Shown in pieces: positions 1 to 10,326 of a stretch of DNA of 64,000 nt. The notes under the pieces were generated by a model. That model was not told the DNA's origin. It saw only the letters and a list, made by a program, of their open reading frames with translations, and ran no database searches. Source of the stretch: Eopsaltria australis (taxonomy: Eukaryota > Chordata > Aves > Passeriformes > Petroicidae); contig JAVTVJ010000369.1 of the NCBI GenBank assembly GCA_034509425.1, positions 403,501 to 467,500 of the forward strand. The letters run 5' to 3'. How positions within the stretch are numbered: the stretch's first letter is position 1; each line of letters starts with the position of its first letter. The translations under genes and the position numbers were made by a program.

Positions 1-247
1 CTTGATCCCTTGCTGTTTCCTGGTTTCCATCGGTGACTGCAGTCCAAAGCAGAGCCTTCAGCTGGTCTGAGCCTTCTGTGGTGTCGAAGGTTTTCAGACC
101 CCCTTTGGAAAGTGCTAATAGAACTTAGCACGTCTTCTGGGTAGCAGCTTCCAACGGGTGAACTCCTGACCACAGGGTGGACAGGGACACTCTTCTGGGG
201 CTTGAGTTCTTCTCAAGACCAGGCGTTGGGCGCCACTTATAGCTCGC
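1..247 (-). mobile_element. 5' leader of an ERV (ERV4) running off the left edge, with a Lys-like primer binding site
   Basis: Read on the minus strand, this stretch directly follows the LTR at 248-843. At 224-235 the minus strand carries TGGCGCCCAACG, the first 12 bases of a tRNA-Lys-type primer binding site; the next six bases do not match. It lies about 12 bases from the LTR edge. This indicates the 5' leader of a minus-strand provirus whose genes lie left of base 1. No coding region is recognisable here, and the short ORFs overlapping it look incidental. Confidence 0.55.
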
Positions 248-843
248 TGGTTTTTCTGTCCAGCCCGGCGTTGCCACGACAGATTCCAGCTGGCTATATT
301 TCCAGGAGTGCCCCTATTCCAAGGCACTCTGGCAGCGTCCCATAGACACTTAGCCAGAGAAACTGCGGCCTGCGGTGTGGTGCAGGAACGGTCCAGTTTA
401 GCTATCAGCTGAAGATGAATAACGAGAGGGCCCTTGGAATGCCTTTAATTCTGAGTGGATTTATTGCAGGGTCTTCACATACAGAGGAGAGGCAGGGTCC
501 AAGAGGGCGAGGGGCCCTCAGACACGGCCTTAAGAGTTACTATGTACCACCAATCACCAGGGGGTTTGGGGGAGTATAGGGAAGGCCTAAGGGTATTTGT
601 TCCTATGGGATAGGGAAGGAACGGGGCTCAGGAGATAACAGGGAATAGAACAAAGGCTCTTAGGGGGAGGGAGGAGATGATGGACACTAGCAGTGGCTAC
701 TCTAGTTTGTCCTGGGTTAAACCATGGTCACTTCACTTTCCAGGGGTTTCCTATCTCCTTGGAACTTTCTCCACCAGTTATGTTTCTCCTTTTCTAAGTC
801 TTCTCCCCCTGGAGTCTCCAAGGACACATCCACAGCAGCTACA
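248..843 (-). mobile_element. LTR (5' LTR of ERV4), related to the LTR at 57990-58609
   Basis: Long patchy similarity to the LTR at 57990-58609: a shared TGTCCAGCC...CCAGCTGGC block near the left end, a shared TTTATT near the R region, a shared ccttaag block and a matching right end (gctaca here, gccaca there). The minus-strand poly(A) signal is at 460-465. The element reads TG...CA. The left boundary is set by alignment and is uncertain by about 10 bases. The other LTR lies outside the window, so target duplication cannot be checked. Confidence 0.6.
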
Positions 844-2629
844 GACATCATGTAACTACTATTGATTGCTTACAGTTTGCTTTATTTCATGAGTACAAAT
901 ACTCTGCTCTTACAAATATTTGAAATTATGCATACAAGAGCCTTCTTTAAGTGCTTAAAAATTGCTAGTACTTTATCTGTCAAGAACCACATTCTGTGTG
1001 TTAAAAGCGGTCAAAGCACAGTATACAGTTGGTATTTGTGGGTGCCTTTTTCTTTTTAATGACCTAACACACACTGCTTCCATGTTGCTAATTGTAAGAA
1101 CTTCTGTTTACTGTATGCCTAGTATGACAGAAGTTTTGATTAATCAAAATTGTTAGCATCCTCTTGTATTAAACCCATATTTAGATAGAGAGGCGCTGTT
1201 TTTATGTACATTTATCTTTTCTTAAACTGGCTGATATTTGCGGAAACAGAATTCTATTGTTTCAATAAAATGGCACATGCAAGTTATGAAAGTCCCAGTC
1301 AGTGTGCATTATATATAGCTACTGTAAAAAGACTGGCAAATTTTAGCTTCCCTAGGTTTTCAAAAGCTAAGGTATTAATTAAGCAGAGGTGGATAAATAC
1401 ACAGCTTTGATGAAGACACTTTTTTGTTGTAAGGATGTGTCTGCTGTTTCTATAGTCTGCAGGCACACTGCATACAAAAACAAGGCAGCAACTGTGCTGG
1501 TTGGCATCGTTACCAATATAGGGCAAAAGCAATTATTATGTGTGGAAAACTGTAATAGAAATTTATATCAACAACAGAGGAAGAATTGACATCTTAAAAA
1601 AGTGCATGAAAATAAAACATAATAAAGAGGGATATCATCTTCCCACGGTACTGCACAAATAAGAGCTATGTGTGCAGAAGGGCCTCTTGAAATAAAAGTG
1701 TGGGACTCCAAACAAGAGATTTGCCTTTCTCATACACAGTTCTGAGGCAGAGAGAGTTTCCTCTCATGGATGTAGATCCAGTTGTCTTACACTACTCGAG
1801 TATTAATTTAGACTTTTCAAATGGAGCAAGTGTGTTTTAGGTATGTGTGTGCCTGAAGTGATGCACACACGTTGTTTCAAAAAGATGCAGCGTTGCACTG
1901 ACATCTTCATGACAGCTCAGTATGAAGGTCCTTTCTCTAGCATTTTGCCAATTTTTCATCTTTTCGTTTTGTGATCCTGTCTTTGCAAAAGCTGATTTAG
2001 CTGTATCTTGCAAATTATTTTATGAAATGAGAGATGGGGAAAGAGATTAATCTGTCTGCATAGTATATTAAAATAAGAAAGTAAGATGCTTTTCTCCTCT
2101 GGAATAGATCTTTGGGAGGCTGTTTGTTGTCAGAGATAGTAAAATGAAGCTTGAGTGATCTCAGAGGTAAGAAATACTCTTACTTATCTTCTGTATTTTT
2201 GTGAAACCTCTAATAGAAGAATCTAATACATAATATATACCAACCTTTTGGGCACAGAAAGGATTCCAATGTTTCTTAATATCCAATTTAAGCATTTGGC
2301 CATTTCACTGATGTGAACAGAGTAGCATTGAATTATGACTTATTTCTTCCCCATGAATTTACCTTTGAAAGTTTTAGTCCTGAACTCCATTTCTACCTTG
2401 TGAATCAGCTAAGAATCATATGCCCCATAAGATTTTAAAAACAAAGGGGGTTCAATACTATGGACAATATTATCCAGAATTGTTGCAAAATTAATTGTTA
2501 TTTATTCTGTCAGAGACTGGGGAGGAGGGGGATGCAGAAATTTCTGTAAAGCTGGCATATCCACTAACAGAATATTCACATTTCTTTGGCACTTATTGGC
2601 TGGCCAGAGGGTTCCTTTTTCACTGCTTA
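844..2629. other. AT-rich intergenic stretch, no gene seen
   Basis: Only short ORFs without recognisable domains or exon structure. No repeat family is recognised. Confidence 0.5.
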
Positions 2630-3169
2630 TGTCTTAGGTTACACTGGTATGTATTCTATCACCATCTTCATGGGATGTTGGGGCCAGGTGGGGCAGTGTT
2701 TCCTGATGGCCGCAGAACGTTTTCTAATGGGCCAGTCGTTAGAGCCAGGTGGGGGCACTTTACTTTGCTCATCTTCAACGACTGCAGCTAATGGCCCATC
2801 ATCTTATTGTGAGATGTCCTGCTCAGGAGGAGGAACCAATGTATCCCTATCTGCATATAAGCTGGGATTTGAAGCACCACAGGCAGCTTTTTCCACTAGA
2901 TTCCCAGAGGAAGACCAGATCCTTCTACATCACCACTGGACCTTCAGAGGAGAGCTACACCTTTCACAGGATCACTGCTTCAACGAAATCACATCTATCA
3001 CTCCCAGAGGACTGCAACCACCTTCTAAGTGGACTACTACCAACACCCTGACCGACAGGGTGTCAGGTTGTATTCTGACTCTGTCAGTGTTTTTGTATTA
3101 TTCCATTTTTTCTATTAAATTGTAGTTCTGACTTTGAGTCTCTCACTGATCTGCTTTCCAACTGCTACA
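2630..3169 (+). mobile_element. Solo LTR, family D copy 1 (540 bp)
   Basis: The element starts TGTCTTAGG and ends CTGCTACA, flanked by the 5-bp duplication GCTTA (2625-2629 and 3170-3174). Promoter-like order on the + strand: CCAAT at 2836-2840, CATATAAG at 2854-2861, and ATTAAA poly(A) signal at 3114-3119. Two further copies in the window (27087-27641 and 34070-34600) share almost the whole length, and each has its own target duplication, so the ends are secure. No internal retroviral sequence is present, which fits a solo LTR left by recombination. The 179-aa ORF inside is not treated as a gene. Confidence 0.88.
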
Positions 3170-3174
3170 GCTTA

Positions 3175-6100
3175 CTGGATGTTTTAGGAGAAATTGTTGT
3201 TTTTGTCTCAATTAATGTCTGATTTGGCCCAATAATGAGAATTTTATTAGTGACTTTCATGAGATCAGGAACAGGTAGATAACTTAAAATCTTGACTTAG
3301 GATGAAAGAAAGTCTCTGGTCTTGGCAAATATTCTTTTTTTTGCTTTAAAGTGAGGTATTTAAATCATATTTTTAAGTCTGCCTCCATGGACCATTATAA
3401 ACCTACATGTTATATGGTTTTATGGGGTTTTTTAATAGAAGGAGGCATAATTTTAATTTAAAATAAATTTTCAAGTAAAATTTTCCACTGTCACTGCAAG
3501 GAGAAAGACAAATTGTTTTTCCTCTTAAGTTCTTTCAGTTTGATTCTGTTCCTCACTGTGCTGCCATGATAAATAATGTCATGTGGATCATTTAAGGTTA
3601 GGTGGTAGCTGGCCCATCTGTGGGCTACTCACTATGGTGAGCTCAAGGTGAGGCTAGACCAGCTCAGAGGAGTGTGGGGCTGGCAGCTGAAAAACTCCCA
3701 TGGTGAGTGTGGGCTGCCAGGCAGCCAGAAAAGGGAGAGAGGGGCACGTAGAAAGCTTTTATCACATTTTCTCATTGCTAACAAGGAGTGCAAGTTACTG
3801 CATGGATAACAGTAAGTCTGTGATGGGCAAAGCAGTTTGGCTGCTACCTCCATGCAGGGTCCCTGCACTGCTTCTCATATAAGCTTGGTATTACCAGCAA
3901 AACCTGGTCTCTAGAATGGGGTTTCTAAATCCTTTCACAAAAAAATCTCTTTCAAGGTATTTTAACTTCCTATTGATCAACTGCCAGAAAATGACAACTT
4001 GCTGTCACTGCTGCTAACTAAAGGTGAGGATAGTGGAGATGGCATATTGATTCTTTGGTGTTCATTCTACTGTGAAGGACAAAAAATCAGAAATGGTGTG
4101 AGGTGGGGAATTGGGTTTTCAGTGTTTATCCTGATACAAGGAACAAACCACCAACAGCTGAAGTGGGCAGGAGTCAGGCGCAAAGCATACAAAAGTAGGT
4201 TCTTCAATTCACATGTGGCTGAGAAGTGGAACAAAGGATGCTCTGAGTGCTAGGGTCTCATATGGGTTCAAGGATTGATGAAATGGGTTCATAGAAGAGA
4301 AATATGTTAAGGGTTGCTAAATACATGGCAACCACATGTGCCTCAGGCAGACTGTTACCTGCAAGTGCTGGGAGATGGGAGAGTTTGGGGGCCACATACC
4401 ATGTCAGTCTCCTATGTTCTGTTCAGCTGTTGTCAGAGACAGGATCCTGAACAAGGTGGATCTTTCCTTTGGCCTGATACAGCTTTTTTTTTTTTGTTCT
4501 TGTTAGGCACATCCATTTTATAAATAGCAATGCTATCTCACTGCTTCCTACTTTGGTTTCTCTATTATCTCATCCATTAGCTATTTCTTGTCTTTGTGAC
4601 TGACAGCAAAGATGAACATTCATTATGTGTCCAGATGGTACCTTGCACAGTTGGGGTCAGACTGGTGTGACCAAGTGCTTTCACAGTATAGCCATTATTA
4701 AGAAATAGTGTAGAAACATGGGGGGGTTGTAGGTTTTTTTCTTTTTGTTGCCCTCTGGGTTTTGTTATGATTGTCATTTGGCTTCTGTAACCCAAACCAA
4801 ATTAGTTAGCCCTTTTTGTTAAGAATGAAATGTTCCCAGCAATGTAGAGATCTTCTCAATGTCTCCCTTTGCCATGTAGTGAGCAACTGCAAGGGCTGTG
4901 GAATCATGATACCTTTTACTAATAAGTTCTTGATTTCCCCCCCCTCTTTCTATTAATGTAAATAATTTAGTATCTTGATGTACTGGTCTTTCTTTATTGA
5001 CATGCAAAACAAACAACCCCTGGTTGACACAAGAGTGCTTTTTTTTTTGTTTGACTAGGGCTTAGACTATTGAATTTTTCAAGAAGAATCATCCTTGCAG
5101 GTTTACTGGGAAATTGGGTCGTAACTTTCTGTCCTTTACTGATTAAGTGTTCACAAGCACCATCTATGCTATACCATGATATTTGAAGGAGTCAGTGAAA
5201 CCTACAAGCCCAGGTTGCCAGCTATAAAACAACAGTGCTGTAGCAAGACTGTAAAACTGTCCAGGGAGAAAAATAATACAAGGTAGCCTGAAAACATGGG
5301 AATTAGAGCTTGAAAACAACGGAATTGAGAATCATCCATTAACAAGGTGGTTGCATTGGCAAACTCTGACCACATATTTGCAGTGCAGCTCTTAAAGAGG
5401 GCAAGTTTGGTCTAAATGGAACTTCTGTTGTAGATTTGATAAGGGAAAAGTTTATCTCACAGTGCTAACTACTGATGAAGAACTGACAATTTTTTCAGGA
5501 CCTTTGTGGTTTTGAGAACATCCATGTCTAAGAGACACTGTTCAAAAGGAAATCCTCAGAAGATGCTAATTAGCACTATATTTTTTCTATAAAATCATAG
5601 AATATCCTGACTTGGAAGGGACCCACAAGGATCATAAACGTCTAGCTCTAATACTTGCATAAGATGAGATCCAAGCCTTTGTAAGGAATTGTTTGGTTAG
5701 AAAGAAATCATGGATGCATAAGGTTTCTGTGTGGATACTTACATAAAAAAGGATTTTGAAAAGTGTACATTATTGTGCAAATAAGGGCTGTTCCCTAATA
5801 CCCAGAAGTAATGGGTTTTAAAGATCCTTTTCCATAGACTTGCATACCAACTTGACAGACAGATTGTTTGGATTTTAAGCACTCAGACTAGCAAAAATGT
5901 CCAAAAGAGGAAAATCACTGGAACTTCAGATTTGGATAATCTCATCAATCAACCTGTTACCCCAGTTGGGTAAAATTTTTGTTGATTTAGGGAAAGAATA
6001 ACAAAATCCTTTTTTACTACATCTTCTGAAATACTTACAGAAGTTCACATCCATACATCTCCCAGTCTTCCTCAGAGGGGAGGACATACACAGGGTGTGT

Positions 6101-6604
6101 GATGGCAGGCACCAAGAGTTTGCTGATGCATGAAACACATCAGTCCTTTCCCTCAATGTCAAGTGTTCATTTAATTAGCCTGCTTAGGTGACTGTATTTT
6201 GCTATCAGTTATTTTCAGTAATAAAGTGAAATGCTCTGTTTGTGTAAAACACAAAGCTGAAACTAAAGTGTCTTCCCATTTGTAGTAGGAGGCAGCTACA
6301 ATAGAGCTGCCAAGAGAGAGGCTGACATTACAATCCAGAACAGTATATAGAGGAATACATCACATTTCCTTTAAGTCCCCTGAAACTGCTACAAACTCCA
6401 GCTTTGGATGGGTGTGCTGGAAGTTTCTTGCCTTATTGAACTAAATGCAGCCCTTAGTTTGTGCACACAGGGTGCTTGGCTTGTGTGTGATACACTGAAC
6501 TTGTAGGAGGAGTGAGAGCACTTAGAAGTTACATCACCTTTCTCTCATCCTTAATACCACTGCAGGTTTCTGAACCAGCCTCATATCTTCTCCTTGTGGC
6601 CAGG
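3175..6604. other. Intergenic stretch without a recognisable gene
   Basis: AT-rich with scattered short ORFs. The only element recognised is the CR1-like tail at about 5592-5695. The last five bases (6600-6604, CCAGG) are the target duplication of the large ERV that follows. Confidence 0.5.
5592..5695 (-). repeat. CR1-like LINE 3'-tail fragment
   Basis: The + strand begins AATCATAGAAT and continues with a cttggaagggaccc block followed by aaggatcat. This is the inverted 3' end typical of avian CR1 elements, so the element lies on the minus strand with its 3' terminus at about 5592. It is strongly diverged and short. The right boundary is approximate. Confidence 0.6.
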
Positions 6605-7147
6605 TGTCGTGGGTTGACCCCGGCTAGGTGCCAGGTGCCCACCCAGTCACTCTATCACTCCCTCTCCCACTGGGAGAGGGGAGAGGATAATATTGAAAAA
6701 GACTATCAGGGTAAGAAAAGGCAGTTTTATTACAGCGGGGAAAAAATAGAACAAGCAAGCTGAGAGTTGCGCGCGCAAGAGCAGAGGGGAAAACAATCAA
6801 TCTCTACTTCCCATCAGTAGCAATGTCCGGACACTTTCTGGGAAGCAGGGCTTCAGCACGCGTGACGGTTGTTCAAGGAGGCAAACATGGACCAGCCCTG
6901 AGTGCCTCCTCCTCCTCCTCTCTTCCTTCCCTTATATATCTGCGCTGATGTCATATGGTATGGAATATCCCTTTGGCTGACTGGGGTCAGCTGGCCTGCT
7001 GGTGTCCCCTCCCAGGATCTTGCCCACCCCCATCCCCTTCAGTGTGGGGAAGGAATGTCAGAGGGACAGCACAGCTTGGCAGTAGCCAAAACACTGCTCT
7101 GTTATCAACGCCAGCTACCAAAGCAAAGCACAGCACTGTAAGGGCTG
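6605..7147 (-). mobile_element. 3' LTR of ERV2, first part (split by ERV1)
   Basis: Nearly identical to 22456-22998. In minus orientation it has TATATAAG at about 6932-6940 and a poly(A) signal (TTATTA on the + strand, about 6725-6731). The last six bases GGGCTG (7142-7147) are the target site of ERV1. The LTR resumes at 15355-15383. Its promoter-region sequence resembles the older LTR at 49640-50190, so both belong to one avian ERVL LTR group. Confidence 0.88.
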
Positions 7148-7501
7148 TGTGGTAGATAGGGACAGGCGGACGGAAGATCTCGCGATGTGACGGAAAGCAA
7201 GGGCAGCATGGAATCCCCCCTCCCTTCATTCTTGCATGATAAGAGATCACCCGAAGTATGCAACTCCTCCTAATCCCAGTAGTTTTCCACTCCTTACTAA
7301 CCCTAGCTATCCCACCGTCCACTTTCTGACGTAGTGAAGCCCCCTAGACTATTTAACCTCATGAGATAAGATAATAAACGCCATTTGACCATCCACCACA
7401 TTGGTGTCTGTGTGTCGGTGGCCCGAGTGGCTCGGGTGAGGCCGAGCTGCCGTGCTGTCGTTCTTGAACCAGGTCGCCTGCCTTCATAGCAGAAGGCAAC
7501 A
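7148..7501 (+). mobile_element. ERV1 5' LTR
   Basis: Begins TGTGGTAGAT and ends GGCAACA, 354 bp. A TATA-like ctatttaa lies at about 7349-7356 and the AATAAA poly(A) signal at 7373-7378. Five substitutions separate it from 14995-15348, two of them at CpG sites. Confidence 0.93.
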
Positions 7502-7504
7502 TAG

Positions 7505-7522
7505 TGGTGCCGAAACCCGGGA
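7505..7522 (+). other. Primer binding site, tRNA-Phe type
   Basis: TGGTGCCGAAACCCGGGA is the exact complement of the 3' 18 bases of tRNA-Phe including CCA. It starts three bases after the LTR ends. tRNA-Phe priming is known from some class II (IAP-type) elements; alpharetroviruses use Trp and many betaretroviruses use Lys. Confidence 0.85.
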
Positions 7523-7629
7523 AGAAGAAAGAGTTCGGGCAACGGGATTCACCTGGACAAGACACAGCGGCCGAAGGAGCCAAGCTGACTTCCGGTGGGG
7601 GAGACGTCCCCAAAGGACCCACGGTCACT

Positions 7630-9981
7630 ATGGAGACCGTTGCAAAGGTCGTGAGTTTACTTTATAAGCAGTGGGTTATTAAGTGTAAGCTCAAGGATTT
7701 TTATATTGCTATTGCAAAACTCCTGGAGCTTGGGGCGATTGAGCGTCCAGCAGAAATATTACACCCAGAGGTGTGGGGGAAATGTACCAATGTTTTAGCA
7801 GAGGAAACTAAATCCTCGGGCAGCGGCAAAAGTCTCAAAGCGTGGGGGAAAGTAGAAACGGCTTTACGCCGAGCGCTGGAGCAACAAGAGACTTGGAAAG
7901 CTGCACGTGCATGTTTATTAGCTACTCCTAAACTGGGGGTCGGAGCAATAACACAGACCGACCCCGAGAGCGGTCTATCTGAGAGCGGGGGTTTGCGGGG
8001 ACCGGGCGTGCTTCCCTCCTCCCCGGACCCGAATCCAAACGCCCCGGGGCCCCCAGAAAACCTCCCGACCCTTCCGCCGAGCCCGCCGGATCCACCCCTT
8101 CCCGCAGAAACTTCCCAAACGTCTGCGGTTTCCCCATCCGTCCCTCCGCCGCCGGTTAGCGATCCAACGCTGGAAGCGCAGCAATACGCGCGATCTTTTT
8201 GGGAGGGACTGGCAACCGAAGCCAGGGAAACCGAGAGGGCAGCTAGAGAAGGAGCGCGGGTGAACCCCTCTCCCCCGCCCTATGCAGTTCAAAATGGCGC
8301 GGGCGACCAAGGAGATGGGCGGGGCCAGGGTTTCAGCGGCGGGAACGAGCAACGATTGCGAGTGTTCGCTGCTGCGCATGCGCGGGAAGAGGGAGCTGCA
8401 AACGCGCGGGCACGGGAGAGCGGCAGAGAGAGCATGCCCAGTCAAGAGCTGTGCTCAATGCCATTATCAGTTAAAGGAGAGCCCTCCCCTTGCGGGAGGC
8501 AGGGCAAGCCCAGGGGGCGGGACCAGCACCACCCCCGGGGGGAGGAGCGGGGCCGGAGCCACAAGAAAAGGCACGGAATCCCGGAAGTGCTCTGGCAGTC
8601 GACTTCCGGCTCTGAGTCTGACAACAGCTCCGCTAGCTCTGCTGAGTTATCAGAAACTGACAGGGACACAGAGTCGGAAGAAGCAGAGCTATCACGATTT
8701 GAAACGAAAACGAATAAAGTTTTAAATTACGCCGGAAAGCAATCACAATACAAATTCACCGACTGGGGAAAGATAAAAATAGCCTGTGCAGAATGGGTGC
8801 CCTCGGCTTCAGTCCATGCTTTCCCGGTGAGAACCACTGGGCAAGACGGAAAGCAGCAACAAATTTATAACCCGATAAACCCCAAAGATATACAAACGAT
8901 TGTCAAAACAATCTCAGAAAAGGGGATGGATTCCATCATTGTTTCTACTCTCATAGACGGCCTTTTTTGCAATGATAACCTGCTCCCCTTTGACATTAAA
9001 CAAATAGGTCGCATGATTTTTGATGGGGCAGGAATGATTGTTTTTAAACAGGAATGGACAGACAATTGTATGAACCTATTAGCCCAGTCCTCTGGGGCGG
9101 GGCAACCACTGCATGGCTCGAGCTTGTCCAGGCTGACAGGGAAACATGATGAGATGATTACACCTCAGCAGCAAGCTGCACAATTGCGAGCTGAGGAAGT
9201 CAAGGCCACAACCCGAGCTGCCAGAGAAGCCATTCGTGCTGCATCTCGTGTGGTAGCTAAGCCTTCACCGTGGTCCACCATAAAGCAAACAGAGAGTGAA
9301 AGCTTCACAAAGTTTGTAGACCGCCTACAGGCAGCAGTAGACACCTCTACCCTGCCTGCAGCGGCAAAAGGACCCGTTGTAGCAGACTGCTTGCGGCAAC
9401 AAAGTAACACTATTACCAAAGAAATCTTGCGCTCCGTTCCAATTGGAGCCAGCCTGGCTGATATGATCAAACATGTAGTTAGGGAAGAACAGCTAACCCT
9501 TTTTCAGGCTGCCGTACGTGATCTAACTAGTGCAATGGCATGCTTCAAATGTGGACAGGCAGGCCACATCGCAACAGGCTGTCCCCATAAATCCCAGCCT
9601 CCCCCGGCGGGGCCTCCATCTCAAGCGCGCGTGAGAGGGCTCTGTTGGAGCTGCGGGAAGAAGGGACACCTCGCTAAGGAATGCAGATCCCGACCCCGGG
9701 GAAACGGGAGGGGGAGGGGGCATGTGGGCCGCACCCAGCCTCCTCCCGCTGCGACTGCAAGGCGGCCCATCTATGCCAACCCCCAGTGGGGTGGGGGGCC
9801 CTCATTCCCTATGCCCCCGCAGGAGACAGCCAGTCCTGCACCCACACAAACGGTGCAAATGCAGAGTTTCACAGCACCGCCAGCAGCACCATTGCACCCA
9901 CTACAGCCACAAGCCGCACTTGTGCCACAGGGTCAGCAGGGGGTGCCCCAGAGCGGAACCCCTGGGTGGGCCTGGCCATGA
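7630..9981 (+). CDS. gag: ERV1 gag polyprotein, uninterrupted (783 aa)
   Basis: Structural polyprotein of the retroviral particle. The ORF is open upstream to 7504, but I choose the first ATG (7630), because the bases before it include the primer site. From the N-terminus: a matrix-like helical segment; a long Pro/Arg-rich linker with a PPPY late-budding motif at 8272-8283 (about residue 215); a capsid with a major-homology-like block around 9289-9330; and a nucleocapsid with two CX2CX4HX4C zinc knuckles (about residues 638-651 and 672-685). Two knuckles plus PPPY fit a class II Gag. It ends at TGA 9979-9981, overlapping the -1 pro frame, with a slippery heptamer at 9699. A possible splice donor lies seven codons after the start. 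It is the only ERV1 gene without a visible break. Confidence 0.9.
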   Translation: METVAKVVSLLYKQWVIKCKLKDFYIAIAKLLELGAIERPAEILHPEVWGKCTNVLAEETKSSGSGKSLKAWGKVETALRRALEQQETWKAARACLLATPKLGVGAITQTDPESGLSESGGLRGPGVLPSSPDPNPNAPGPPENLPTLPPSPPDPPLPAETSQTSAVSPSVPPPPVSDPTLEAQQYARSFWEGLATEARETERAAREGARVNPSPPPYAVQNGAGDQGDGRGQGFSGGNEQRLRVFAAAHAREEGAANARARESGRESMPSQELCSMPLSVKGEPSPCGRQGKPRGRDQHHPRGEERGRSHKKRHGIPEVLWQSTSGSESDNSSASSAELSETDRDTESEEAELSRFETKTNKVLNYAGKQSQYKFTDWGKIKIACAEWVPSASVHAFPVRTTGQDGKQQQIYNPINPKDIQTIVKTISEKGMDSIIVSTLIDGLFCNDNLLPFDIKQIGRMIFDGAGMIVFKQEWTDNCMNLLAQSSGAGQPLHGSSLSRLTGKHDEMITPQQQAAQLRAEEVKATTRAAREAIRAASRVVAKPSPWSTIKQTESESFTKFVDRLQAAVDTSTLPAAAKGPVVADCLRQQSNTITKEILRSVPIGASLADMIKHVVREEQLTLFQAAVRDLTSAMACFKCGQAGHIATGCPHKSQPPPAGPPSQARVRGLCWSCGKKGHLAKECRSRPRGNGRGRGHVGRTQPPPAATARRPIYANPQWGGGPSFPMPPQETASPAPTQTVQMQSFTAPPAAPLHPLQPQAALVPQGQQGVPQSGTPGWAWP
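7651..7656 (+). promoter_or_regulatory. Candidate splice donor for env mRNA, seven codons into gag
   Basis: GTGAGT matches the donor consensus and follows exactly seven gag codons. Joined to the acceptor at 12909-12910 it would leave the reading frame in register with env. Alpharetroviruses are known to place their env donor just inside gag. No transcript evidence is available here. Confidence 0.5.
9699..9705 (+). promoter_or_regulatory. gag-pro -1 ribosomal frameshift heptamer G GGA AAC
   Basis: The heptamer is in register with gag codons GGA (9700-9702) and AAC (9703-9705), as X XXY YYZ requires. This heptamer is a known functional gag-pro slip site in type D betaretroviruses. The -1 frame is open past it into pro. 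A G-rich block follows at once, and a perfect 8-bp stem (9725-9732 with 9762-9769) lies further on. Confidence 0.8.
9706..9728 (+). promoter_or_regulatory. Potential RNA G-quadruplex directly after the slip site
   Basis: Four G tracts at 9706-9708, 9710-9714, 9716-9720 and 9726-9728 with loops of 1, 1 and 5 bases, beginning at the base after the heptamer. This fits the sequence rule for a three-tier quadruplex. A role as frameshift stimulator is inference. Confidence 0.45.
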
Positions 9982-10319
9982 AAGTAGGGAAAGAACCCCT
10001 GATAGTGTGGGGGACATGCCGCCTCTATGGCAGTCAGGATCCCCACGTCATAGGGCTTCAGTTTTTGGGCAGACACGGGTTCAGACTGTACAATTATTCC
10101 CCAAGCACATTGGCCACAACATTGGCAAGTTACAGAAGTCCCCCCAGTGAATGGTGTGGGAGGGCCATCCCGGGCGTGGAAAAGCACCCAGTTGGTAGCT
10201 ATAACACTTCACACAAAAAAGGGACCAGAACAGACAGTGGCAATCTACCCCTACATTCTACAGAACTCTCCACCATTGATAGGAAGGGACATCCTTGCTC
10301 TGTTAGGAGTCAGGATGAC

Positions 10320-10326
10320 AAATTTA
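10320..10326 (+). promoter_or_regulatory. pro-pol -1 frameshift heptamer A AAT TTA
   Basis: In register with pro codons AAT (10321-10323) and TTA (10324-10326), one codon before the pro stop. The -1 frame leads straight into the pol ORF. The same heptamer is the gag-pol slip site of Rous sarcoma virus. With the site at 9699 it gives a two-shift, three-ORF organisation as in betaretroviruses. Confidence 0.75.

Noticed and set aside
2586..3125. 179-codon ORF, with partial matches at 27286-27597 and 34114-34683
   Set aside because: The similarity comes from shared LTR descent. Frames and lengths differ between copies and the ORF runs over the promoter and poly(A) signals of the LTR.
7975..8445. 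156-codon minus-strand ORF inside ERV1 gag
   Set aside because: Antisense shadow of the Pro-rich part of gag.
9706..10050. A dUTPase domain in ERV1 pro
   Set aside because: Too short for a dUTPase, and no motif seen in any frame.
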